From Patiria pectinifera (Eukaryota; Echinodermata; Asteroidea; Valvatida; Asterinidae), in NCBI GenBank assembly GCA_029964075.1, contig CM057142.1, positions 32,738,392 through 32,802,391 of the forward strand: a stretch of DNA of 64,000 nucleotides, read 5' to 3'. Within the stretch, counting starts at the first letter, position 1. Every line of letters begins with the position of its first letter. The notes under the pieces were generated by a model. That model saw nothing but the letters and a program-made list of their open reading frames with translations. It did not search any database and was not told the origin of the DNA. Shown here piece by piece: positions 23,791-33,505 of the stretch. The position numbers and the translations under genes were made by a program.

Positions 23791-23976
23791 TACAGTCGAC
23801 TCTCCTTAGTACAAACACTGTTAATACAAATTCTGGTTATAACAAACATAAAGCCTTGGTCCCGACTATGCACAATGATTTGGACTGATGTTCCTCTCAA
23901 TACAAAATTGTGATACATGTACAACAAACATGTTGGCTATGCCCAGCCGAGTTTGTATTAACGAGAGTCGACTGTA
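23791..23976. mobile_element. Tc1/mariner-like MITE (TACAGTCGACTCTC)
   Basis: Begins TACAGTCGACTCTC and ends GAGAGTCGACTGTA, 186 bp. Internal words TACAAATTCTGG, AAAGCCTTGGTCCCGAC and GATGTTCCTCT are shared (in reverse orientation) with 50321-50508. The ends are TA, the target of Tc1/mariner elements. Confidence 0.75.
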
Positions 23977-24037
23977 TTCGGTTGAGTAGGCTAGGGTACG
24001 ACAGTGACTCGGCGTTTAGAACAGACTTGATCCTCAC

Positions 24038-24124
24038 CGTCATCTTGAAACTGACTGGAAAAAGCTCCCGTAGTTCCGCGCCTCTGGTGTGGGAGCCTGT
24101 ATGACTGTATGGTCGGTATTCCTC
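24038..24124 (-). other. 5' UTR exon of GT77 copy A
   Basis: Minus strand: a pyrimidine-rich acceptor (tttctgtccag) followed by GAGGAATACCGACCATAC and GGCTCCCACACC, with a possible donor GACG|gtgagg. The same exon with a matching acceptor lies beside copy B at 32277-32383. No start codon is in frame with the enzyme, so it is taken as untranslated. Confidence 0.6.
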
Positions 24125-24959
24125 CTGGACAGAAATAAAAATAACATCTTTATGATCTTAGCCAGACCATTATACATTGTGTATAGTGTCGACTGTGGTG
24201 AGTGCTACTGTGTCTCTTGGGGCCGGTAACTCTGAAACTCTGGCACCATACCTGCCGAAAACGAATGTTTTGTTGGGGGGCGTGAAAATCAAACATTTTG
24301 GTAAGTGTATATTTCTGGTTGCATGACGTGTATAATTTCACCTGTTTACTGTATCCTTTGGAGCACTGAACTGGGCATTTTCCATAGGTCTAATAACTCG
24401 GGACTAAAATAATGTTTCTCTGGAAATAACATTCAAATTATTTCTCTGGACATGCGCAGATTTGTTCACAATGTTCACCGGGTGAGCATACATCCTAATC
24501 AGGATTTTAGATGGTTTATTTTCACAGCCAGAATACGAAATTATATTGTGCATAGACCAATCGGAGCACGCTATCATACTCGTCTTTTTTTCTGAAGCCT
24601 CTTGTCCAATAGGAAAGAGGCAAAAAAAAAAGAAGCACGGCGACCGTTGTAGACGCATTGTTGTATACGTGCATATCGCCTTGTGCTTTTGATTAAACGT
24701 ACCCGGTCCGTAAACAGGCGTCATTTCAACTAAACCACGTGACACTAGCACTGCACACAGAGTACTACTGGAAACCATTGCAAACTCGTCCCCATGGCTT
24801 ACTTTAGTTTCGAACTCGTTTCCAATAGTAAGTGATAAAACAGCTAGTGGTGAGAGCGTACCGCTCGACACCATGGGAACGAGGTTAGGAACCATTGGTT
24901 TAGCCAATGGGCGCTAATGTGGGTGTGTAAGTTTGTTCTGCGTTCAATAGGGTGCGTTG

Positions 24960-25365
24960 AACAAGAGGACAATAGGGTCCCCAATTCCCAAAGGACCCCA
25001 ATCTACGATCGTGTACAAAACTTATGGGAGGTCTTCCTAAAAAAAAGTTAAAGTATAAGAGGGGCAAGGGGGGGGGGGTCCCCGATTGCAGACAAATACA
25101 CACTTCTGTGTGTGTGAGTTTTCGGACGTTGAACAAATGGAACAACAGAGGACATAGGGTTCCCAATTCCCGAAAATGTTCCAATTGTTGTTCCAATATT
25201 CTTACTCGATCATCATGGGAAACAGGGCCCGAAGGTCCACGATTGACGATCGTGTACAAATAAACATATGGGAGATCTTCCTAAAAAGTTAAATACAAAC
25301 AAAAGAGGGACAATATGGGGTCCCCCATGCAGGCAAATACACACTTGTGAGGGTTTGTGTGCCTG
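24960..25365 (+). repeat. Two-copy tandem repeat of about 235 bp
   Basis: Unit landmarks repeat in order: CACGATTGACGATCGTGTAC (first copy CTACGATCGTGTAC), ATGGGAGRTCTTCCTAAAA, AGAGGGGCAAGG/AGAGGGACAAT, GGGGTCCCC and GCAAATACACACTT. The family is related to repeats at 56478-56879, which share TCCACGATTG and ACAAACAAAGGAA words. Confidence 0.55.
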
Positions 25366-25583
25366 GGGGTACGTATCGATTATCAGGGATGACTCAGGTT
25401 ATTGCGTCGGTGGTATTTGTAACAATAATATCCCTCGAGGTCACTCGGACCATTATGGCTATAGTAAGGATGCCTTCCAAAAAGGAATCGCGCAGAGCAT
25501 TACATAATCCGTCACGGGCAGTTACTTTGCACAATAGCGTGCACCATTAGTTTTCGTTGGCAGGTTGAACGGGTACGTCAGAC

Positions 25584-25900
25584 CATGGGCCTTATTCACC
25601 AGTCGGCCATATTGAATTGAAAGTTAGGTAAAATCTTAAAGTTTGGAGCTCCATGCGAAGAGAAATGAAAGCAACTTAATTTACAATAAATTCCAGTCTG
25701 CTTCAATGAATAATTTAAAATTTGTAATGAAACATTCCCTAATATGTTTAAAGCCATATTTAAAATAAAAAATAACAGTATAAATAAGGCTGCATGTGCC
25801 TGCTTAAATAGTCTGGCGCCATTCCATTCAACAGTTAACAATTAATGAAATACAATCAGGGAACTCGACAAAAATGGCCAACGCGTGAATAAGGCCCATG
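25584..25900. mobile_element. MITE with CATGGGCCTTATTCAC termini
   Basis: Begins CATGGGCCTTATTCACCAG with GGCCATATTG, and ends AATGGCCAACGCGTGAATAAGGCCCATG. Length 317 bp with AT-rich interior. Open frames inside are by-products. Confidence 0.7.
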
Positions 25901-27389
25901 GAGTAAATATAAATATCCGTGGTCATTCATTTCCAGTTGTAAACATCTATTAATTTCTCTCCAAATCAGTCTGCGGATATCTGGCCAACTCGCCCCCTGA
26001 CCTATTCGCCCCCTGGATGATAATTTCATTTAAAGTCTGCCACCAGTGATGGGGGAAATGTTAAAAGGCCTTCATCAAGTTTGTGTGTTCTATCAACTAT
26101 TAGTAATCAGACGCTGTGCGACTTGCATGGTGTTATTAAAAGATACACTTTCCATGTTTCGAAGGGAATACTTTTCCTTATGACGACAATTCGTTTGGTG
26201 ATAATTTTAACGAAAATACTTTTACCCCTATTGGGAGTTTTGCAAAGCTATTTTTGTGTCATGTATGTCCGATTAATGTTTTCAATTCTATGCATGTACT
26301 CATTCAATTCAATTTTTAAAGGAGACCTGATGATTTTGCAACTGAGAGTGAAGCCAAGTGATTTTAATTTGAAGCTATAAAGACTAGACTGGATGCATGT
26401 CAAATTTTGTCAAATGTTCGACCATTCAGTATCTGGTGGCATGACTGGACAGAAAGTGTAGAAGTAGGTTATTGATGCACTGTACCACTGATGTTGGACA
26501 GATTGTTTCATGAGCCAGTCTAGTTTCTTATATCGCATGCTTTCAATACCTTATGTTTTGGGACTCTCATAAACTGCATGTAGAGCCCCAAATTTTCGGG
26601 CTAGTCTTCTCTATGCAAACGAATGATAAATACACGTACATGTATTGGCTCCGTCGAAACTCCCAAAAAGTTGAACTCAAAAGCAAACCCAACGCTTCAG
26701 TAATTTACCCATCCGTATAAACGGCCTTAAGGCGTAAAACTGAACCGAAAAACATATCCCATGTACTAGTTTTATTTCAACAGGATATCCTTTTCAGTTA
26801 CTTTAACTGCTATTCTTAAGGGTTCTAAATACTTTTAAAAAAAGTTATTCAATGACGTTAAAAAGATGAGAAGCCAATGAAAACAGAAAATCAATTAAAG
26901 TGCTTAAATTAGTACGATTAAGCATCTCTTTCTAACGCCGTTTTTAAAAGACCCCTTAGCGATCGAGTTACCTAACGTTCTCACAGAAAAAAAAAGATAA
27001 CTGCAATAATTTCTAAGGGAAAGTTTCAAGCAAAGACATACGCCATAGGGGCTAGTTGGTCAGGGAGCGAGTTGGTAGGGCTGAGTTGATCATAACATGC
27101 ATGGAGACCGAGCCTTCATGCCAAAAACCCCCAAAAGTAACAATTTTGAAATGAAAAGCTATAAGTTGAATATGTTGAAGTGAATTTGTTAAACGAAAAT
27201 TGCTAATGTTTTTTAAGTCCCATTTTTTTGAGCGGTCATAATTTTAAAGAAGAGAATTTAAGAATATATATGGCTTACATGTACGGCAACGAACGGCACC
27301 GGTATTCCAGTTCCCAGATGTCCTAAAAATGGCCTTGTGATTTCTGTGAGTGGCGTTTGTACGTTTGATTGTGTAGTGTACATGAATAA
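25901..27389. other. No feature recognised
   Basis: AT-rich, no conserved coding. The 99-residue open frame at 26081-26380 is hydrophobic and Ile/Leu-rich with no recognised domain and no counterpart beside copy B; treated as chance. Confidence 0.35.
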
Positions 27390-27833
27390 GGTTGCAGACC
27401 AGTAAATCGGTCCGAAATTGCCTACGCCGGCCAGATGACGGTTTGTATGCATTGTGGGCCATAAACTTTGTAAAAATAAAATAAGGGTAGAAGCCGTGCA
27501 CGGGACCGTGAGCTTGTATTTCTGTGAAATTTGGATGAAATTGGGGCCCTAAAAGCGCTCTATTTTGCAATGGAGTGTAGGCATCGTTTTTCAAAATGGC
27601 GACGGGCTTTAGGACCATTTTAAGGGGTGATCGATCATCTTCGGATGGAAATTTCTCCCAAAAGTCATCAGATTACCCCCAAAAAATTGAAAGAAAATAA
27701 AAGACGATGAAATAACCTTTAATTTGATGTGCGTTTCGAACACCTTGGAGAGTTGCGAGTATTTTTCCTGAATTTCTGAAGTTTGGGCATTTATCATTGG
27801 GGTCTATGGAAATGTATTTACTGGTCTGCAACC
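27390..27833 (-). mobile_element. MITE with GGTTGCAGACCAGTAAAT termini, copy 2
   Basis: Same family as 15875-16343 but inverted: begins GGTTGCAGACCAGTAAAT, ends TTTACTGGTCTGCAACC, 444 bp. The reverse complement of copy 1 can be followed through the element with scattered substitutions and small indels. Confidence 0.75.
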
Positions 27834-27964
27834 ATGCATCTGAGCTGAGGGCACGGTTCCCTCTATAAGAGAACAATATTTGACTTACCAAACTAAGTGT
27901 AGATTGCGACATGAAGACCATGCATATATATATCATTTTTGTTTTTGTTTTTGGCTGTGAATTG

Positions 27965-28240
27965 TTAAGGGAAATTTAGGGATAAAAATGACGACGATGA
28001 CGACGACAAAACGCAACATGAAAATAAAGATGGCGATCACCGCGAAGCACCGTGAATGCGCACCGCGCTGAATCGCAGGGCACCATCCAAAACGGAAAAC
28101 CACTTTGGAAAATCGTACTTTCTACCCTAAGAAACTGTTCAAAATTACCAAAAAAGTGTCGTTAGGATTGAGAAAAGTCTGCTGTAGGTCGAAAAGGTCT
28201 TCTTTAAATGATAAAAGAACACCCTTGACTCTAGGGCGTA
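27965..28240 (+). repeat. Dispersed repeat, inverted partner at about 35955-36215
   Basis: Words in common with the reverse complement of 35955-36215: GGGAAAT, AAAATGACGA, GATGACRRCG, TGGCGATCACC, GCGCTGAATCGC, GTTCAAAATT and ATTGAGAAAAGTCTGCT. Divergence is moderate. It probably represents a mobile element whose ends I could not fix. Confidence 0.55.
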
Positions 28241-28324
28241 TTTGATCGATACTAAACAGTTTTTACACGATCGCCTTTGTATGTGTGTGTGTGGGAGGTG
28301 TTTTTACTATACGAAATATCTTAC

Positions 28325-28420
28325 CTTATTGAGAGATTCCACTTATAATCAGTAAACTGCTATCTAAGTATCTAGCGAATCTCGTTAAGAAACTATTCCT
28401 CAACGTGGGTTCATCGTTCG
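28325..28420 (-). other. Candidate leader exon of GT77 copy A
   Basis: Minus strand ... GATTCGCTAGATACTTAG ... GTGGAATCTCTCAATAAG|gtaagatatttcg. The same text and donor occur at 33421-33500, in the same position relative to copy B. The 5' limit is unknown. I infer a transcribed first exon; a promoter-proximal conserved element is the alternative. Confidence 0.4.
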
Positions 28421-29180
28421 ATCGTAACTAGAGAGATCTACAGGCGGACGAAACTTTGCATGACCTCCGGTCAATGCGAGATGCCAGACAAGTGATTGGA
28501 AACGCAGCTTGTTTACTCCTCGACCACACGTTCACCTGGCGAATGTATTCACCACGCTAACAATCGCAGTCAACTGTTGGAATTCGGAACGGACATGAAA
28601 GTTGCGTCTTCCTTTAGAATCTAGTTCTGCTTCAGTGATCATTTTGTATTCTCGTCTATAGGCCCGGACGCGTTTTTCCCCTTTACATTACAGCGAGGGC
28701 ATACACACGTGCATGCTATAAGAATCCAATATGGCCGCCATAATAGCCGCTTAATTTTCTCCTTTACTGTAAATAGGAAAAATGATTATTATGCCAACTT
28801 GAAAAACGGTTTTTGACCAAAAATTGGCGAAAATTCAGTAAGGCGCCCTCATTTGTTAAATACAGCGCAATCAAAATAATGATGCCACATCGTAGATTAT
28901 AACCAACCAGCATTCCTGTCAAATTTTAGGAAAATCTGGTCTCGGATATGGAAATTACGATGTGGGCACCATGCAACTATCCCCTCGTTAGAAGACCATG
29001 AGATTAACGTGTACAATGGTATACCTTCTTAAAAATACATATTAAGCTACTCATTAAAAAAGGCTATCATGATTTGTTTTGTTTTTTCACTCATGAGGAT
29101 GAAACAAATAATTTGTCACCATTAAAATATTTTTTGCCAATATGTGAGTTTCCCTAGTTGGAGAGTCAATCCTGTGTTAT

Positions 29181-29470
29181 CATGGGCGTCGCAAGGGAGG
29201 GGAGACGGGGCACTTGCCCCCCGCCCCCCGGAAAAGCCTCCAAAAAAACCAGAGGGAAAAAATTAAGACGAGGTGCGAAGTCATATTGCTGTGCACATTT
29301 AACGACTTGGGCGTCCACAAGGGTGTCAATGGGGGTGCAGTGGGCAAATATCCCCCCCCCCCGCCCACCCTCGAAAAATTGATACATTGAGAATATGTCA
29401 GAGAAAGTACAAGGATTTGGGGAAATAATGTGCTTTGACCCCTCTAGAAAAAATCCTGGCGTCGCCCATG
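29181..29470. mobile_element. hAT-like MITE with 8-bp target duplication
   Basis: Starts CATGGGCGTCGC and ends GGCGTCGCCCATG. It is flanked by TGTGTTAT at 29173-29180 and TGTGTTAT at 29471-29478. Copy A has the uninterrupted site at about 21390-21405 (GGATTATCCTCTCATT). An 8-bp duplication is typical of hAT elements. The interior carries C- and G-rich runs and no transposase. Confidence 0.85.
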
Positions 29471-29668
29471 TGTGTTATCCTCTCATTTCTAAAACAGTAC
29501 CATTTCTAAATGTTTCCTATGTTTCATTTATTTCATTTACTCTGTAATTCTGAGAAACCGTTTGTTCTATTTCCGAAGGGGTAGGCCTAAGGATACTCTT
29601 AGAAAAAACCCATCTTATGAAGGATACTCTTGATATATTTGCCATAGAGAGCACATATTAGTTCTATA

Positions 29669-29857
29669 TTAAAGGGAAGATACAACATTTGCAAACTTCA
29701 AATAACGAAATGATCAAATTATTACGTAATACTTTTCTGGATTGTTAGGAAATGACAGTCTATAGCATCCTGTAAATTTGTGGCTCCTATACTAATCCTC
29801 CAAATCCATTTATTTCTGAAAATTGCAGCACAAGCAAATGTTGTACATTCCCTTTAA
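29669..29857 (+). mobile_element. Family C MITE, short form
   Basis: Begins TTAAAGGGAAGATACAACA and ends TGTTGTACATTCCCTTTAA, about 190 bp. It is an internally deleted form of the elements at 39211-39736 and 46493-47027: GGATTGTTAGGAAATGACAG and AGCATCCTGTAAA are shared. Confidence 0.7.
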
Positions 29858-30604
29858 CCATATAGTATGCAAACTCCTGATGGAAATTAACAAATGCAAA
29901 CACAAACCGCCAACTAAGTTTAAGTGTGTTTCTTTATCTGGGGTCAACAAATATCACAAATCACTTTCTGTTCAAATTATATGAGAGACCTTTTAACAAA
30001 CGAAACGAAAACAAACTTTATAACGACATGGATTATAATAAACTGTAATATAAACATGTAAAGTAAAGTTTATACACAGTGTAACTTATAATCTATATAG
30101 ATCTACATAATTTGGATAAATTATGCATAACAATTATGTACATGAATTTCAAAATTATGCAAAGGAAAACACACTTTTCCTTTTTTGTTTTCCATGTTTT
30201 TTGCTTGCAACAGAAAGGAACATATGGATATACATTTATAGTACTCTAGACCTAATACCTCTTTTTTTTTTATTGGAGCGTTAGATTCCATACAAACTAA
30301 AAGGAAAAAACAACATTTTGAAAGAATTTCATACATGGACATCACTAAGTTTCCCCTGCAGTGGCCTATCACCAATCAGAAAGCGATAACATGTCCTAAA
30401 AGATTTTTTTCAGACCAGTCTCATAGGGTTCATGCACAGGGTGTCAAGTGATGTCCAGGTATGGAACTCTTTCCTATCATTTTATTGGTGTTAATTTAAA
30501 ACAATGGGAATACCGAATTCAATAGTGTATGATCACTTGTCGTGTGCGATTTAATTTTTGTCACCTGTATTTTGTTAGACCCCCTTTTTTGGGGGGGGGG
30601 TGAT

Positions 30605-31749
30605 TCAATTTAGTAGCCATATCTTACAGATGTCAAAGACTTTTCTTTTGTTGTCATGGTCGGGTACAAATGCGGCGTGAAAGAGTGCCGTTTTCTTGGT
30701 GACGTTTCTGCATACTTCATGATCCCAGTCGTATAAAATCTTGCAAGTCGGGAAAACTTGGAAGCTCAGAGATCTGATCTTGATATCGGGGCTAATCTTG
30801 GAGGACAGGATGTAGTTCATGACGTGCTGGTCGTGTCTGATCTTGGGCTGGGTCTCCAGGACCCAGGACCAGAGTCGCAAGAAGTACTCGGTGCGGTTGG
30901 TGGGTCGGTAGAACCCAACCCCAGCATTGAAAACTTTGCGGTAGTCCCTCATAAAGGCAACGTCGTACTGGTCCCCTTTGAAATACGGAAATGGGTCGCG
31001 GAACCAGAAAGTGTCTGAATCGACGAAAAAGACCTCGAAGCCTTGCTTGATGAACTCGTATGTATACTTTGGCCTGTTGTTGACCAGTGTGACGTAGTCA
31101 GGTACGCCGTAGTTGAGCACCCCTGCCGCCTCAGGAATGGCATTGGGGGGTTTCAAAACGTGGAGCCCGTAACGATGTTTGAGCAGGAACTTGTAAGTGG
31201 CCTCATCCTCGCAAATCACAACCACATCAGGATGGATCCCGACTCTCTGGATGCTCAACAGCATGTTCTGGGTGAAATCTAGGAATCCCGTATTGGCTGT
31301 GGTCAGGACAATCTTCCGCTTGGGTAAGGCCTTGGCCAGAGCTCGAACTTCATCAGCAAAGGAAGGTGCAACTGATAGTGAGTTGGGACCCAACTGGTCG
31401 TCTTGCGTCAAACCCTCCTCAAACTCAGTCTCATATCTCAAGGCCAATTCTTCATTTGAGTCTTCTTGCGGCATCCCGTGAAGCATATCAATTGGCGTCT
31501 TGAAATGAAGCCACAAGCCAACTATGCGGAAATAATGCATGCCAAAAAAAAAAGCAATAACAAGTGATTAGGGAAATCGGCACAAGTTAAGTGGTGATAG
31601 GCCATTGCAATCTGATGAAATTCAACGTGAATAAAAATACAACTTATATTATATCTTTTCTTAATAAACTTACCACTGGCAAACGTAACCGAAAATAACA
31701 CTACAAGAGCGGCACGGCAGAAGCACCTTGGTGACAGAAGTTTGCTCAT
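30605..31749 (-). CDS. GT77/Nucleotid_trans-type glycosyltransferase, copy B
   Basis: Tandem paralogue of copy A, with the same two coding exons: 31674-31749 (ATG at 31749) and 30605-31521 (stop at 30605), phase 1, 330 residues. The hydrophobic N-terminus (MSKLLSPRCFC, AALVVLFSVTFAS) is kept. The catalytic half keeps the KIVLTTANTGFLDF opening, DSDTFWF (DxD), FNAGVGFYRP, DQHVMNYIL and the C-terminal block LYDWDHEVCRNVTKK. Differences from copy A concentrate in the stem (residues about 30-85), which has short indels, as expected for a Golgi stem under weak constraint. No frameshift or stop was found, so both copies look functional. The sugar and acceptor cannot be told from sequence; plant relatives use UDP-xylose, but that should not be transferred to this protein. 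Confidence 0.85.
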
Positions 31750-31767
31750 GGAACTGCACAGATGAAT
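31674..31767 (-). other. First coding exon of GT77 copy B with its acceptor
   Basis: Minus strand: aatctccag acceptor, 18 bases of 5' UTR, ATG, 76 coding bases, donor GTG|gtaagt. Matches 23485-23578 of copy A nearly base for base. Confidence 0.7.
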
Positions 31768-32276
31768 CTGGAGATTAATTCAAAGAAGGATTTACTGTTA
31801 TTTTGAGCTGTCAACGGACCACTTTACGCGACTAATTTTATAAAGAAAAAATACATAATTTTAGAAAATGTGGGTATTTATCTTTTTCGTTCCTTATGTT
31901 TCCCTCTAATTTCCCTGATAAGGTCTGATCTACGAGCCGTGTTACTGGCGTGCCGAACTTATTTAATTTGACGTTTTGTGAATTCGGCGAGGACAGGCAT
32001 ATTAAGTTCGGCCGGGCACCGTCCTTTGGGTACGACAGGGTCTGCCGTGCTATCGTCGTTCTAAACGGCAGTAGCACCGTTCTAAATGCCGTGCCATTGC
32101 CGTGCCGAATTCAATTCAGCTTGAACTTGGGCCAGTGATTTTAGGAATGCGTGATATCACAATAGCCTCTCTATATGCTTTACTGTCATTTTTAAGCAGG
32201 CATGATGCAAGCTTTTCTACACGCATTTGGTTTTTAGAGCTACATGTATTGCGAAACTCAGGGCCCGCCTCCTTAC

Positions 32277-32383
32277 CAGTTCCGATTTCTTGGAATGACT
32301 GGTCAAAGCCTGTGCAGTTTTTCTAGGTGAATTTCTGGGCCATTGGTGTGGGAGCCTATATGAATGCATGGTCAGTATTCCTC
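32277..32383 (-). other. 5' UTR exon of GT77 copy B
   Basis: Minus strand: gtttctttccag acceptor, then GAGGAATACTGACCATGC and GGCTCCCACACC, donor GAACTG|gtaagg. An ATG here opens a short frame (MHSYRLPHQ...) that is absent from copy A, where the base triplet is ATA. It would act as an upstream ORF if translated. Confidence 0.55.
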
Positions 32384-32476
32384 CTGGAAAGAAACAAAAG
32401 ACCATTATACAGTGCCGAGTATTTGTGCTAGACTCATAAATGCCGTCTGGATCTAGACTGCTTCTGAAACTTAGTC

Positions 32477-32964
32477 ATAGCGCTAGCCCCATGGCATTTT
32501 ACTGGACTTCCCCCGTAAATAAAGGCCACACTTCCACCATCATGACCATGTACAAAAACATGTCGAACTTTGTCAAATTTTGATTTTCACATTTAGGCTT
32601 AGTTTGTAGTTTATTTTTGCTTTAGAAGCATACTCACCCTCTTTATAGGCTAATCAGAAGGTGCTGCCTTTTTCAGATGTCTGTTTTTCGTGAAATTTCC
32701 AGATTCGTTTGCACACGTTCGCGTATCAAAATTTCAACATGAAATTTCACGAAAATTAGACATCTGAAAGAGGCAGCAGTTTCTGATTAGCCTATAAAGA
32801 GGGTGAGTATGCTTCTAAAGCAAAAATAAACTACAAACTAAGCTTAAATGTGAAAATCAAAATTTGACAAAGTTCGACATGTTTTTGTACATGGTGGAAG
32901 TGTGGCCTTTATTTACGGAGGTAGTCCAGTAAATTGGCCACGTTTATGGGGCTATCACAGCGCC
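32477..32964. mobile_element. Foldback element with arms of about 210 bp
   Basis: Left arm from ATAGCGCTAGCCCCAT through GTAAATAAAGGCCACACTTCC and CACCCTCTTTATAGGC to CAGATGTCT; the right arm is the reverse complement with few differences, and a spacer of roughly 40 bases lies between. It lies in the leader intron of GT77 copy B and has no counterpart in copy A, so it arrived after the duplication or was lost from A. Confidence 0.75.
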
Positions 32965-33420
32965 ACCTTCCACTGAAAACGAATAAAAACTTTACCTTTT
33001 TTCTGGCCGTGAAATAAGTATGTTGTATCTATGTAGGCATATTTTTGCTTTGGATGCATAATTACCTGGTTACCATATCTTTGAGGAAACACTGCATTAG
33101 TAGGCCTGGGCCTAGTATTATTTCTCTCTGGAAATTACAATAAAACTAGGAAGATGTCGTGAAATGTTATAACAAAAAACCTACCTTCGAGCTAAAAGGA
33201 AGTGTCATAATCTTGAAATGAAAAGTTGTCGCTAATATTTTGACGTGAATTGTAAATTAAGGTTTTTGCAGGCCCAATTTTTGCAACGCATGACCGATGA
33301 ACGAGTGGCTTCAGATGGCCTACACGTCATCCCCTCCCGCGGTGGTCCTGTGTGGCGTGTGTAGGGGTGGGCGGCATCTTAAAGTAGTCAAGTGTTCTTA
33401 CTAAATGTGAAATATCTTAC

Positions 33421-33500
33421 CTTATGAGAGATTCCACTAATAATCAGTGAAATATGGGCGAAGTATCTAGCGAATCTCGTCAAGAAACTGTAACGCAGCG
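33421..33500 (-). other. Candidate leader exon of GT77 copy B
   Basis: Minus strand GATTCGCTAGATACTTCG ... GTGGAATCTCTCATAAG|gtaagatatttc, parallel to 28325-28420. Conservation covers both the exon and the donor, in the order expected for a transcript running leftwards. Confidence 0.4.
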
Positions 33501-33505
33501 TTGGC

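Larger units (their letters stand above)
24125..28324. other. Leader intron of GT77 copy A (inferred), repeat-filled
   Basis: No coding exon was found. It holds a tandem pair near 25000-25360, MITEs at 25584-25900 and 27390-27833, and an inverted-repeat family member at 27965-28240. The counterpart in copy B is only about 1 kb long. Confidence 0.4.
21380..28425. repeat. Glycosyltransferase segmental duplication, copy A
   Basis: Matches copy B (29150-33505) at both flanks and in the gene. Left flank words in common: TTATCCTCTCATTTCTAAAACAG, TCCTGATGGAAATT, AACGAAACAAA and ATAATTTGGATA. Right of the coding exon the shared parts are a non-coding exon (24038-24124) and a leader exon candidate (28325-28420). 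Copy A is longer on the leader side because of insertions at 23791-23976, 25584-25900 and 27390-27833. Confidence 0.7.
29150..33505. repeat. Glycosyltransferase segmental duplication, copy B
   Basis: Collinear with copy A from the TCCTCTCATTTCTAAAACAG flank through the gene, the UTR exon and the leader exon candidate. Copy B has its own insertions: an hAT-like MITE at 29181-29470, a TTAA MITE at 29669-29857 and a foldback at 32477-32964. Confidence 0.7.

Noticed and set aside
26081..26380. Hydrophobic 99-residue frame, possible small membrane protein
   Set aside because: No family resemblance, no conserved neighbour in the duplicated copy, and AT-rich sequence gives Ile/Leu-rich frames by chance.
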